Shown: positions 22,559 through 34,609, counted from the first letter of the stretch. The stretch: DNA of 64,000 nt from Kingdonia uniflora (GCA_014058105.1 JACGCM010002568.1:2480001-2544000), one strand, 5' to 3'. Numbers and translations: made by a program. Notes: generated by a model from the sequence alone, not told the origin.

Positions 22559-23780
22559 ATGATCCATTGGACACGTGGAGGAAGACGTTTAGGATATTTA
22601 TAAGAACCTTTGCCCATTTATGGCCCACTAACTCAGCCTAAGCGGAGAGGGCGACCACCTTATTCAATCAATACAATTGAGGACTTAGGAACCCCAGTTT
22701 GGGATGAAAGTGATCCATCTTGAGTTTTTCCAATTTCAGAGGAAGATAATTCATCTAGATTTGACCAAATTGAACTTGTTGTCAAGCTAGAAGTCGAACC
22801 CCCAATCATGGCTATTGCCCAATCTCTTAGGGACTATTAGACCCCTGTGGTGAGTGATATTCCTTCGTGTATTGTGTTACCAACCATCACGACAAACCAT
22901 TATGAAATTAAGCCTAGTGTAATCCAAATGTTACCTACATTTCATGCGCTTGATTCTGAGGGACCTAATAAGCACATCCATGAGTTTAAGAAAATTTGTG
23001 CGTTCCTAAAATACCAATATTTTACTGAGGATTCCGTCTGCCTTCGTTTATTTTCATTCTCACTAAAAGATAAGGCGAGTCATTGGCTTGATTCATTCGC
23101 ACCAGCATCTATCAATTCATGGGATTAAATGAAGACCATGCTCAAAACCTCCACTCTTAGAAATGCAGTTGTTGAATTTGTTCAAAATGAAAGTGAAACA
23201 TTTTACGAGGCATGAGAGAGAAATAAAGATCTTCTTTCACAATGTCTTCATCATGGTTTTGTGAAGCAACATCTAGCCCAGATCTTCTATCGTGTAATAA
23301 CTTCTGAGAATCGTTATAGGCTAGAATCCATGCATAGTAGAATATTCCAGGACCTTGAATCTGATAGAGCTTATGAAGAGTTTGAGACATTGGCTGAGAA
23401 CTCTCAACAGTGAGATTTTGATCCACATAGAAATATTCGTACAGCCAAAAAAGGTGGCTTATATGAAGTAAGTGAGGGAATGACCATCAAATCCCAATTA
23501 GATACTCTTATCCAAAAAATTGAGGTTATGGCTATAAATTAATCTAAGAGTAGTGTGAACCAGGTTCAGCAACAAGGTCGCTCTGTTTGTTATGATGTAA
23601 CCCATGTGACTTAAATGTGTCTCATGGTTAATGAAATAAATGACAATCAAGAGCAAGTGAATGTTTTGAATAATACCTACAAGAGTCCCTTTGACCCGTA
23701 CAAGCCAACTTGGAAGAACCACCTAAATTTTTTGTGGATGAACAGCCAACCCAGTTCAGGTTTTAGAGAGCCATAAACCT
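22559..23780 (+). pseudogene. gag: gag of element E
   Basis: One frame from ATG 22559 with stops: RRGRPPYSINTIEDLGTPVW, LRDYxTPVVSDIPSCIVLP, EFKKICAFLKYQYFTEDSV, KDKASHWLDSFAPASINSWD (open 22847-23128), QCLHHGFVKQHLAQIFYRV, DFDPHRNIRTAKKGGLYEV and the knuckle remnant CYDVTHVTxMC. Matches Athila gag and the gag of B. Stops are mostly single-base changes such as CAG/TGG to TAG/TGA. Confidence 0.85.
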
Positions 23781-23915
23781 CTGGTCATAATTTTCCTCGG
23801 AATTCCATTTCTCAATCTTATCCTTAGGCATCTCTGTAATCTTTCAGTCATCCAAGCAGTTCCCACCCACTCCACCCAAACCATCTTTGGATGATACCCT
23901 TGCTCTCTTCATGTA

Positions 23916-24155
23916 ATAAATGATGCAATTTAAAATATAAACTTTGGTGAATCAAAATTCTATATCTCAATCTATCTTTAATCTAGAATTTTGATTGAGA
24001 AATGATGCAATTTAAATTGTATCATTTGTTACCTAGCCAAAATCCTATATTTTAAATCCTATAGGCATCTCAATCTATCTCTAATCTTTAATCTCTAATA
24101 TAGACTTTGGTGAATCAAAATCCTATATTTTAAATTACATCATTTGTTAGGACCA
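23916..24155. repeat. inverted duplication inside gag tail of element E
   Basis: Left arm TAATAAATGATGCAATTT... (23918) and right arm ...AAATTACATCATTTGTTA (ending about 24152) are inverted copies of each other over about 50 bases, with a further partial copy between. The left arm aligns with normal gag of B (minus, about 19180-19095), so this is a local inverted duplication rather than an inserted MITE. Confidence 0.6.
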
Positions 24156-24640
24156 CCAGGTTGGATAGGACAATTGGAAAATGCAATGCATGAGAGACCA
24201 CCAGATAAGCTACCTAGCCAACCTGTCTCTAATCCGAAAGGACCACCGGGGTTTGATTCTTGATCAATCCCAAAACAACTTAATGCCATTATAACTCTTC
24301 GCAACGGTAAATAAATTGATAACCAAGTTGAAGTACCTAGGGTTGAGCCAACACCCATTGTTATTGAAAAGGAGGACGACACGAGTGAACCAGTTATAGT
24401 AGGCAACCATGAACCTTCTATGAAATCTAAGGAGTTGCCTACCTCGTCCATTTTCATACCAACGGCATGTTTTGAGCCAAAGGTACCTTATCCGTAATGC
24501 CTTCTTCTGACAAATAAAGGGATTCAATTTGATGAGATATTGGATACATTTAAGCAAGTTCATATAAAAATTAAGTACTCGATACCATCATGCTTATCCC
24601 TTCTTATGCCAAATTCCTTAAGGATGCGTGTACTAAGTCC
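24156..24640 (+). pseudogene. gag C-terminal tail of element E
   Basis: Reads, across frameshifts, GQLENAMHERPPDKLPSQP, GPPGFD, KQLNAITLRNGK, VEVPRVEPTPIVIEKEDDTS, EPSMKSKELPT, GIQFDEILDTFKQVHIK and YAKFLKDACT. These match B and Athila gag. At about 24640 it passes straight into the RT linker, skipping the protease that B still has. Confidence 0.75.
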
Positions 24641-25800
24641 AAATGGGGACCTCATGTTGAACCTCTGGAATTGTCCACTACTTTGCCTATTCCATCTGTT
24701 GTTAATGCACCCATGTTAGACCTCAAGCCATTACCTAAGACTTTGAAGTATTATTTCTTTGGTGATTCTAAAAATCTTCCTGCGATCATAGCTTCCATTC
24801 TAAATGTTGACCAGGAAAGTAGATTGTTGGGTGTCCTTGAAAGATATAAATTAGCCCTAGGGTGGTCTATTGCAGACTTGAAGGGGATTAGCCCAGCCGT
24901 TTGCATGCATCGCATCAATCTCGAGGAAGGTACTAAAAATTCTTGCGAGATGCAACGGCAGATGAATCCCACCATGATGGAGGCGGTGAAGAAGGAAGTT
25001 CTCAAACTTTTGGACTCAGGTATCATATACCCCATTTCGGATAGTAAGTGGATTATCCTCGTTCAGGTTGTACCAAAGAAATCTGGGATTGCTGTTGTTG
25101 AGAATGAGAATAATGACCTAATCCCTACCCGTATGACCACCGGATGGTGTGTATGTATCAACTACAAGAAATTGAACGCGGTCACAAGAAAAGATCATTT
25201 TCCTCTTCTATTCATTAATTAAATGCTTGAACGCTAAGCCGAAAAAAGTCATTACTATTATCTTGGTGGTTATTCTAGATACAATCAGATCTCCATTGCC
25301 CCAGAAGATCAGAAGAAGACAACTTTCACGTGTCCCTACAAGACATATGCTTATCGACATATGCCATTTAGGTTGTGCAATGCACCCGCTACATTCCAGC
25401 ATTGTATGATGAGCATATTTTTGATATGGTTGATAAGTTCCTTAAAATCTTTATGGATGACTTTCAGTGTTTAGATCATCTTTTGATGAATGTTTACACC
25501 ATTTAGAGCTCGTGCTAGAATAATGTACGCAAACCAATTTGGTGTTAAACTGTGAAAAGTGTCACTTCATGGTGAGATAAGGGATAGTTCTCGGACATAT
25601 TATCTCTAACATAGGGATTGAAGTCGATAAGGCCAAGATCGACATTATTTCTTCTTTACCTTCACCTCGGATGGTTAAGGCCATTCGATCATTTTTGGGT
25701 CATGCTGGGTTTTATCCCCAATTCATCAAAGATTTTTGTAAAATTTCCCAGCCCTTGTGCAATTTACTTGCTAAGGATCTTTTAAGAAACTAAAAGAGTA
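24640..25800 (+). pseudogene. reverse transcriptase of element E
   Basis: Linker WGPHVEPLELSTTLPIPS, then ISPAVCMHRINLEEGTKNS, EVLKLLDSGIIYPISDSKW, VPKKSGIAVVENENNDLIPT, CINYKKLNAVTRKDHFPL, all open to 25222. A frameshift near 25220 follows. YSRYNQISIAPEDQKKTTF-like text, then the catalytic FMDD at 25450-25461 and a second frameshift. The C-terminal part GHIISNIGIEVDKAKID and SLPSPRMVKAIRSFLGHAGF is readable. Confidence 0.85.
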
Positions 25801-25832
25801 GATAATAAACCTCCAAGGCAAACACTAATTTT
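25775..25832 (+). repeat. templated filler insertion in RT/RNase H junction of E
   Basis: GGATCTTTTAAGAAACTAAA occurs at about 25776 and again at about 25856; the next words AGAGTAGATAATAAACCT recur at about 25980. The inserted piece is thus a patchwork of two nearby downstream segments. Confidence 0.65.
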
Positions 25833-25849
25833 AACTTTGATGATTCATG

Positions 25850-26474
25850 TTCAGGATCTTTTAAGAAACTAAAACTTTTATTAACTTTAGCCCCTATTAT
25901 CCAACCTCCCATTTGGGAACTTCCCTTCGAGCTCATGTGTGACGCTTCAGATTATACTGTTGGAGCAGTTTTAGGGCAAAGAGTAGATAATAAACCTGAT
26001 GTTATTTACTATGCTAGTCACCCACTCAATGACGCACAATTAAATTATACCACCACGGAGAAGGAGTTATTAGCCATTGTGTTTGCCTTGGAGAAATTTT
26101 AATTATACCTTGTTGGATCCAAAATCATTGTTTACACCGACCATGCGGCCTTAAAGTATTTACTATCAAAAAAAGATGCTAAGCCTCGGTTAATCAGATA
26201 GATTCCTTTGTTACAAGAATTTGGTATCAAAATTCGAGATAAGAAAGGTGTTGAGAATGTGGTTACGGATTATCTATCTCAAATTCTCACAGAAGGTGCT
26301 GAAGATTTTCTCCCTATCTTAGAGACATTTCTTGATGAACAGCTCATTGTTGTATCACAATTGCCTTGGTACGCCGATATTATCAATTATCTTACTACAA
26401 ACGATTACCTACCCATTGGTCAAAGAAAGATGAAATCAAATTCTTACGCGAGGTTAAACGTTTTTGTTAGGACG
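25850..26474 (+). pseudogene. RNase H and integrase linker of element E
   Basis: RNase H motifs [71 protein letters not shown] and the exit KGVENVVTDYLSQI keep D, E, D, D positions with one or two stops. The open frame 26208 onward continues into the linker EDFLPILETFLDEQL and LPWYADIINYL, and is cut by solo LTR G at 26475. Confidence 0.85.
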
Positions 26475-29400
26475 TGTAATGTCCCAGAATTTTAGGGTAT
26501 TTTTTTGCTTATTATTAAGTATTGTTACTAATATTCATATATTGCTATTCGTTATGCATCCATGTTATTTTTTTGGTAGGTTTGTATTAGATTCCTTTTG
26601 GCAGTTCTGCTGGATTCGGTGGTTTCGGGGCGGAAGTGTTTGTGTTTTGGTTTTGGGTGCCTGTTGTAGTTTGGTGGTTGTGTGATTTTGTTGTGTGGTG
26701 GTGTGGTACAATCTTAGGGAATCCTAGGGTAGATTTGGGCTTCCTTGATGCTTCTCCTCCTATCTGGCTTGTCAGATTCCTCCCGTCAATTTTTATTCCT
26801 TTCTGTCTATTTTCTTCCTTTCTGTCCATTTTCTTTCTTTCTGTCCATTTCTTCATAAAAGATTCCTTCTGTCTTCTGTTAAGCTTCCGTATACACTCCA
26901 ACACGTTACACATTTGTATATTATTCCTCACGAGTCTTTTCTATCCATTTCGCATCCATTTATTCCTTTCGGATAAGTTTCTAGCCGTTAGAATCCTTTT
27001 TTTGGGTTTTAAGAGTTCCGGTGGCCATTAGTTTGTGGAGGTGGTGTTTAGAACTCAGGAACCCCTAGAAAGATTGGTAGTGATGTTTTATTAGTGTGTT
27101 TATAGTTTGGGGTGGTTCCGGTGAGCCGTGGGATTGGCTGGTAGGTTTCCAGAGTTTCCCGTAGAAAAGATTTCTTTTTGGGGGTTTAGGTATTTTGGTG
27201 GCCGTGAGGTGGTGAAGGTGGTGTTTCTACCTTGAGAAACCCTTGTTGGACTTGTAGAAGTGTTTGTGTGATAGTGGGGTTGGCCCATGTTGTTTTCGGG
27301 GTGTCCGGGGTGTCTCCGGGGTTGTATTTTTGGGGCAGGACCAGTTCTATTCGAACTGAACTCTTTCTGTTCGAATAGAGTCCGTTGTATTCGAACAGGA
27401 TACTTCTCTGTTCGAATGCACTTTGTTCTGTTCGAACAGGATCAATTCCTGTTCGGACAGAGGCGCGATTTCAGCCTTTTTAGCTTCATTTCTTCTTCTC
27501 CTCTCTTCCCCTTTTTCTCTCTCTCCCTCTCTCCCAAAAATTTTCCCCTCTCCTCCATACTCTCAATCCACTCTTCCCCATCACTCGAGGACTCTTCTCT
27601 CGCTTCGTTGCAAGCTTCGCTCCTATCCTCGGTAAGTGATTCCCAATTCCTTTTCTGACCTTTTCGCTCGATTTTGGCATAGGTCTGATTTCTAGGGTTT
27701 GGGTTTGATGTCATCTTCTTGAATTGATTGTTTACTTGTTGTTGTTATTGGTTGTGGAAGCTTGTTCGTTGTTTCGATTGCCTCGTCGTCGATCCTAGGT
27801 TTGGTTTTCCGAGTTTGATTTCCGCAGGACTAAGATTATCGTCAGGCGAGTTTTATCTTCTTTAATAACTAGACCATTATATTGATTTGTGAGTTATTGT
27901 ATCACATATTTTATCATGTTTATTACCGTGATTATGTTAGTATATGGGTTAATTTCTTAGAACACATTCACGGGTTATTCATTTGGCATACCTCATACGA
28001 GAGTACTTAAGGGTTTGATAAGTTAGTAAAACTCGAGTTAGTTGTAAGTTTAGTTACTAGATAGAGCCTGTAGGTTATGTTTAGTCATAGGTAGTTGTTC
28101 TCAGTTGTCGTTGATGTGACGATAACTCATGAGATTCCTCTAAGACCGATTTCATTTAGAGTGGTTATCACGAATCTTTTCTTCGTTGAGGTTGAGAAGA
28201 AATGTATTTCTCAATGGGTTGCGATGCCTCTGCATCGGTATATATATATATATATGTGTATATAATATATTGAGTGTAGCATTGTTGGTTAGTTATTAGG
28301 GTGCCCAGCTTGTTTCAGGGCACTAGTAACTAGGTTGACGATAAGTGGAGATGTATGGACAGCGTACGGTTTAGCCGCCATTTCTCTGAGATAGTGTAGT
28401 TCAGAGACTATAGTTCTCACCTCATAGTATAACACCTTGGTTAGTTTAGGTTGCTGGACATGGTTCTAGGGTAGTCTTGGGGCGACATGGCCTCAGTAAG
28501 ATATGGTCTTTTATTCGGAGCTCGTCCTCTTGCCTGTTATTATTTTGACTAGTCTTATGACTAGTCTAGGTGTACTCTGTGTTCTCGAGGCCTGGTTCTT
28601 GAGGATTGTCGTTGTGATTGGTGGGCGTTTGGAATGTTGGATTCCATGTGGGAGTGTGGTATCTCCTGGACTGTTAGTTGTTGGTGGTGAGCAGACGGCT
28701 TGTCCGTGGTGGTTGGTCGTGGATGTTGAACTTCTGATGGTTTGCCTTAGGATTGTTTGCTTATCGTGTTGTGACACTTATTGTACTCATGATTCTTAGA
28801 GCTAATAGAGCTTACACGTAAGCCTTCCTTCCCCAGGATGAGGCTGTTAGGGCTGTGTTCCCTTCCGTCATCTAGGAGGTAGCGAGACAGCATGGCTTAG
28901 TGAGGTCCGCGGCTGAGCCAGGTGGTTTATGAAGTTGTACATCACCCGAGATGTTGGAATCCGGTTCCTGTACATCCGTGTTGGTGACTTATGTACATGA
29001 TTAGGAGGATTGTGAGGTAGTTCTGTTATTGGTGATTATTGCTACTTGTTAGACACTTGTAGGTCACCCCATGAGTACTAGTCTGTGTTGACAGCTAGAG
29101 CACTGTAACACTTGATGGTAATCATATTGCTTGAGGAATCTTAGAGACTGATGTTGTTTAGATGTTGTGATGGTTAAGTTGCTGTTTCATCTAGGTTTAG
29201 ATGGTGCAATTGAGTCACAGGAGGGCATCTGTGTTCATTTTAGTTTCCACGCTCTCAGGCAGGTAGTTATCCTATTGTGTGCTGGCTGTGTTAGCAGTGG
29301 TTGTGTTTCAGTCTTTAGGATTTTTGCTCATATCCATAGATAGTATATTCTCCTTATCTTACTGCGATCGGATACATAAATAACTCTGCATCGGCTGACC

Positions 29401-30908
29401 CTTGAGAGGTTGGGGGATTCCTCAATAGGGTTAAAATAGAAGGTGGGTCTAGGATGGATACTATTATACCTAGTCACCCATTCAGGAGTGTTGGGTGGTA
29501 TGAGATAGTATTTACGATCTGGTACAGGGCTTATCCTGGTGGTCGAAATGTATATATAGTTCGGACGTTGGCTCCGTGGGATTTGATAGATTGATGTAAT
29601 ATCCTCATAGTCTGGTCGAGCTAGTACAGTACATCGTACCCTTGTATCCAACAATATCCGGTAAGGTAAATCCTTTTTCAGCGGTTGTCAGCCCACTTTA
29701 GTCTTGGGGGATAGCCCTTTGGGTTGACATCGCTAAATCATTCTGCATCATCATCATCATCGTCACCATCATCAAGCATATCATTGCATCTCTACATACC
29801 TCCAATTCGTAGGTTCTTCTGATAGAAATCCTTAACCCTTTCTGCATTATGTTTAATTTAGAATCTTCTGCACTTGGGATAATCATAAGATTATCTCATT
29901 CCATCATATCATCATCATAACATATCATTGCATTAGGATAATTATGTGATTATCCTAGTTCATCATATTCTTCTCCGCTTATTAAATTCCTCTTCTCCTA
30001 ATTGATTTGCGGTGTAATTAGATTCATCTTCCTTCTACATACTCCTCTCCTCTCTGTATCTCTTCCCTCCCTCTCCTGTCTCTGGTTAATTTATTAGGTT
30101 AATTAGTCTGGTTGGTTGCTATGAGCTTTAGGCTGGTATCTGGTTGAGGGCGATCTCGCTTAGCTTGTGATAGCTTCAGGGTTGTGTTTGGTTGGGGTTT
30201 GGGTAACCCGGTTGGATTGTTGTTGGCCGAGGGTCGTTTACCCTCGTGTGTTATTGTATTCCTGAGGTAGGTTAGTTGCGCGTGGCACTGAGGGCCACGA
30301 TAGTGATTAGAGTATAGTTAGTAGTCCTTGTGACTGGAGCGTAGTTATAATATTAGCACTCCTTTCCACGAGGTATATTTTATAGATAGATTCATTAGAG
30401 TTAGTATATATATGTATATCTATTAGGCACCTTTTAGACATCTTGGTAGATATATATTATTTATCATTAACAATTATTATATCCTATTATCATTAATATT
30501 TATATCTATCTCATTGGTTAGTATAATCGTTTAGCTATTCTTGGGAGTTAGTGAGCTCGTTGTTTACTCACTCTCGCATCCCCTTTTTAGTGGCAGGTTG
30601 TTTTAGGTTTTAGCTGCTGCTGTGGTGATCCTTGGAGAGCTGAGCTGGAGGCTCATTCTCCAGTTATTACTTTTGGGTTCGCTGTGTAGAGGTTTGTAGA
30701 ATCTTATGTTTAGATTTTGCTTCCTAGTCTTCCGCTGTTTCTGTTTTATATTCCTTATTACTCTGATGTATTGCTAAGTGAACGACTGGGCAAGAATTTG
30801 TCTACTGCTTGGTTGTTTGTGGGGAGAATCTTTGGATTCCGCGACCTGCAAATCCTCGAATCTAAGAAATTGGTCTAGCTACCGATTATTGGATTTTAGG
30901 GCGTGACA
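26475..30908 (+). mobile_element. solo LTR G, Del/Tekay-like chromovirus family
   Basis: Starts TGTAATGTCCCAG and ends TTTTAGGGCGTGACA, flanked by perfect GGACG (26470-26474 and 30909-30913). It is collinear at head, middle and tail with the LTR of F (TGTAGTGGCCCAG; TTAGAGACTGATGTTGTTTA; AATCTTTGGATTCC). At 4434 bp it is far longer than the LTR of F (2591 bp). No gag or pol is visible inside, so it is a solo LTR formed by LTR-LTR recombination. ORFs inside (for example 27287-27658) are not supported as genes. Confidence 0.85.
27340..27470. repeat. cluster of TTCGAA palindromes in LTR G
   Basis: Five to six near-copies of CTGTTCGAACAG lie at about 20-bp spacing, including one perfect 12-bp palindrome at 27428-27439. 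F carries the same cluster at 46500-46790. Confidence 0.75.
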
Positions 30909-32060
30909 GGACGATCCTTATATATATATAAGTTTTGTTCCGATCAAGTGATTAGGCGATGCATCCCAAATGATGAGTTCCACAGTGTAATCATATTTTG
31001 CCACACCTTAGTTTGTGAAGGACATTTTCGTACCCAGAAAGCTACCGCAAAAATCCTTCAATTCAGTCTTTATTGGCCTACCCTATTTCGTGATGTACAT
31101 ACCTTTTGTTATGAATGTGATAGGTGCCAGAGGACCGGGAATATTTCTCATCAAAACATGATTCCCTTGAACAACATCCTTATTGTTGAACTATTTGATG
31201 TTTGGGGTATTGACTTTATGGGCCTATTTCCTTCTTCTTGCAGGTACCTTTACATTCTCGTTGCAGTAGATTATGTTTCTAAATGGGTTGAGGTGGTGCC
31301 ATGTCAAACGAATGACCATAAGCTTGTGGTAAAAATTTTAAAAAATATTTTTAATCGTTTTGGCACCCCTTGGGCAATTATTAGTGATGGTGGTAAATTT
31401 TTTTGCAAATGTGTCTTTCAAAATCTTTAAAAAAATTACTCTATCACTCATAAAGTTGCCACACCTTATCATTCACAAACAAGTAGTCAAGTCGAAGTAT
31501 CCAATCAGGAGATCAAAAGAATTTTAGAAAAAACTGTTCGAATCAATCGTAAAGATTGGTCTGATCGTCTTGATGATACCATTTGGGCATATTGAACTGC
31601 TTATAAAACCCCGATTGGTATGTTACCCTATAGACTTGCCTTTGGGAAGGCTTGCTGCTTACCTCTGGAGTTGGAACTTAAGGCTCTCTGGGTTGCAAAG
31701 GCTTTCAACTTTGAAATGGATATAGCCGGATCACATAGTAAACTGCAACATTCTGAACTTGACAAACTTCATCGCGAGGCTTAAGAAAATGCTAAAATTT
31801 ATAAGGAACGAACTAAAGATTATCATGATAAGTCGATTGTTCGCAAAACTTTTGAGCCAAATCCGATAGTGTTACTTTACAATTCACGGCTACGTTTATT
31901 TCTTGGGAATTTACGTTCTCGTTGGAACGGCCCTTTTGTAGTTAAAACTGTTTATCCTCATGGAGCCGTGGAGGTAGAAGATCCTAAAGGCAGTAATACT
32001 TTCAAGGTCAACGGGCAACGTTTAAAACCGTATTTTGAATCTTATACTTCAGACGAATAG
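30909..32060 (+). pseudogene. integrase of element E
   Basis: DDE integrase, resuming directly after LTR G. FCSDQVIRRCIPNDEFHSVI; zinc-binding H/H and CYECDRCQRTGNISH; core VWGIDFMGLFPSS (Asp), IISDGGKFF (Asp); one frameshift at the A-run near 31430; then [20 protein letters not shown] (Glu), GMLPYRLAFGKACCLPLELE; and the C-terminal GPF module [20 protein letters not shown], stop TAG 32058-32060. Apart from the frameshift and two or three stops this is a well-preserved Athila integrase. Confidence 0.9.
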
Positions 32061-33480
32061 ACAACTTTTCTAGTTGACCCATATTATCATAATTGATCAC
32101 TTGTGCCCCTTACATGCTTTATTTATATATTTAAGTTTGGGGGTACATTTGTCTGGCTGAAGACAGTAAAACTTAGCACTTCCAGGGAGGCAACCCAAGT
32201 CATATTCAGGTGAGAAATTCTAATTTTTATTTCTCATTCCAAGTTTTTAATTTGTTCTCAAACATTGAGGACAATGTTATATTTAAGTTTGGGGGCAGAA
32301 AAACTACATTTTATATACTTTTTGATGACAAGCAAGATAATGACTATTTTGTAATTTATGGTATATTTATGCCAAATTTCCAGCACTTAGACTAATTTTA
32401 TTTAGACAAATGGATATGTTGATGGGAAAGCCCAATAAACTTTAATATTTTACCAAGTGTACACTATAGTATTTATTTATCATGTTTTTAAACTTGATGT
32501 ACTACCTTGTGATTAGCGAAAAGCTTAAATTATTCTTGGTATATTTTCAAAACTTGCACTTCCCTATAGTTAAACTACCAATACCTTTAACAAAAAATTT
32601 AACCGGAATATGGAAAATTTTGTATTTATGTTAGGAAGAATCCTCTCCAAGGGAGATAACAGCCTAAGAATAAGTTTATTTCTGAAAGTATAATAGATAA
32701 GCCAAACTTGCTTAAAAACTTACATGCTGCAAGGTATACTCGCATGATTAAGAACTAAAAGAGGAAAAATTATCACCAATCTCGAGTATGACCATGAACT
32801 ATGTGAAGGGAGCAAGGAAAGTGTTACTTGTGAGAATCCTAGGTATAGATCATGAAGGGGCTCCAAACCCTGGCAACCTTAGCCAACTGGCAGGGATTGT
32901 CGACTGAAACTCCTTGTTATGGAGGCTTCACTTAGAAACTATGTATGAAAATAAAAATAAAGGGCTTATAAAAAAAGTACCAGGAAGACGAATTGACTAA
33001 GGCACTTGTCGAACTAACCGATGAATTTATTCCAATAAATACTAGACTACCAAACATTGATTCAACTATTCTATACAATGTATTGTGTTGTAACACTATC
33101 TTCACTACACTGAGATCTAGCTAAGGAAAATATTTGAATCTCTTTCTGAGCAAGAGGTAGTTTTTTAAGTTTTGGATTTTGAAAATGATATTTTATGGTA
33201 CACTTGGGAAATATTAAGTTTTGAGGAATTTTTTGTCATAATATTTTCTTGATAGAACTAAATAAGGATAAGTTGACAGGAAATAAGTTATTTATAATCT
33301 TGAATTGCCAAAGTGTCACTTTCATTTTTTGTGGGTATAATCACTGTAAACCCTCACGAGACAACACTCGTCCACCAGGGGAACTTGAAGGTTTAACGGC
33401 TTGTTGCATACGCTAAATGCAACCGCTTGACATGCGAAAATATTTTTTGTTAACTTTTGCTCGAGAACTAGCAAAATATA
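32061..33480 (+). other. 3' untranslated region of element E
   Basis: Contains AAGTTTGGGGGTA at about 32133 and GGGAGGCAACCCAAG at about 32184, both typical of Athila-type 3' regions. It aligns with the equivalent of B (16590-15780, minus). No env-like frame is visible; short ORFs here are not supported. Confidence 0.65.
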
Positions 33481-33494
33481 AGTTCGGGGGTATT
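33481..33494 (+). promoter_or_regulatory. polypurine tract of element E
   Basis: AGTTCGGGGGTATT immediately before the 3' LTR start TGATAG. Confidence 0.65.
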
Positions 33495-34609
33495 TGATAG
33501 ATACGTAATATTTACGTGCACAATGCCTAAATTTATATCTACCTAGTAATTTATTAAATAAATGTGACACTAATAGTGCTTTTGTTTGTATTTACAGAAA
33601 TTGATCACATGATAAACAAGTCGTACATTTTTCCAATTTTCAACAAAGAACAAGGGTGATGCACTCCAACAATGATTCTCATTTGAAGTTGTCAACCAAA
33701 GGCCAATGGAAGCCCATTGAAGTGAATTAAATGTAGATATTATTCTCATATGTTGTAATATCTATGCATGATTTTAGGCATTATTTAGGGGATTTTACAT
33801 TAATGGTGATATTTTTTAACTCTTCCTATATTCTATAAATAGGAGGGGAATCCCACTCATGAGAGATCATCTTGGAGAGTGTAAATCAAAGTTCATAGCA
33901 ATAAAGGCTATTTTTCTCTTTTACTTGTCATTTCCTTTAAGCAAGTAATATGATAATGATTAAAGGGATGAGTAGCTAATCTTCTTAGCCATGGCTAGAG
34001 GAACCTCCACCCAATGTAGCCTTAGTGTAGATTGTGTAGCTTAGTTAGAATTATTACTTTTTCTTTATTCTAGAATATTGTATATTCCTATTCCTTCATC
34101 ATATGCTTGACCATAGCAAGGATTATGAGAAGTAATGAATCTATGTAACCATATTGTTTGACCTAAATAAGATAGGCTAGGAATATGGAAAAGATAACAT
34201 AATCCATACTTATCAACCGGACCATGGTTGAGTAAGTTGGTTTATGGGTAGTTCCCAGTCACTAAATCTCTTTTATCTTTTGATGTATTACATATGCCTG
34301 ACCAAGGATATGCGATACGGGAACTCATAAGTTATTTTAATTATTTATGATATCTCAAGTTTACAAAGGGTGGAGTGGAATATAAGCCTTGGTTCTCACT
34401 CCAACTCATACAACTCATATTTTCTTGCATTTGTTTATTTCTTTTTTTCTGCTCGAAACCTGCACCAACTCATTGTTATTGGATAAAATTAGTAGCTTGA
34501 ACTATAATTCATTCCGCAAGTATATTGGGATACGACCCTGCTTACCCTTGTGCTTAACGGTATATCATGCGCTTGCAGGTTTTTTAAGATGTCAGTTTAT
34601 AATCGATCA
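33495..34609 (+). repeat. 3' LTR of element E (full length)
   Basis: 1115 bp, TGATAGATACG to CGATCA. It keeps the segment missing from the 5' LTR, with TATAAATA at 33834-33841 and AATAAA at 33900-33905. Many point differences from the 5' LTR show an old insertion. Confidence 0.9.
33834..33841 (+). promoter_or_regulatory. TATA box in 3' LTR of element E
   Basis: TATAAATA in the context TTCTATAAATAGGAGG. It is absent from the 5' LTR because of the deletion there. Confidence 0.65.

Larger units (their letters stand above)
20029..34609 (+). mobile_element. Athila-like element E, inserted in gag of B
   Basis: Both LTRs are present (20029-21005 and 33495-34609, TGAT...GATCA), with primer site, leader, gag, RT, RNase H, integrase, 3' region and purine tract. 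The flanks are AAACC (20024-20028) and AAAAC (34610-34614), one difference, so the 5-bp target duplication is nearly kept. The gag of B continues on either side. E lacks protease and is itself split by solo LTR G. Confidence 0.9.

Noticed and set aside
23916..24155. MITE with terminal inverted repeats
   Set aside because: The left arm aligns with ordinary gag of B, and I see no clean target duplication; an inverted duplication explains it better.
26587..27031. ORFs of 114 and 131 codons near the start of LTR G
   Set aside because: Shadow frames of LTR sequence; not shared with the LTR of F.
27287..27714. ORFs on both strands of about 90-123 codons
   Set aside because: They lie inside solo LTR G, overlap each other on opposite strands, and have low-complexity Ser/Pro or Lys/Glu composition from a pyrimidine tract.
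30903..30913. ATG at 30903 as start of the integrase ORF of E
   Set aside because: It lies in the last bases of LTR G; the integrase is the continuation of pol, not a separate start.
32210..33570. env-like gene in the 3' region of E
   Set aside because: Some Athila elements have one, but only short unsupported frames are present here and B shows none either.
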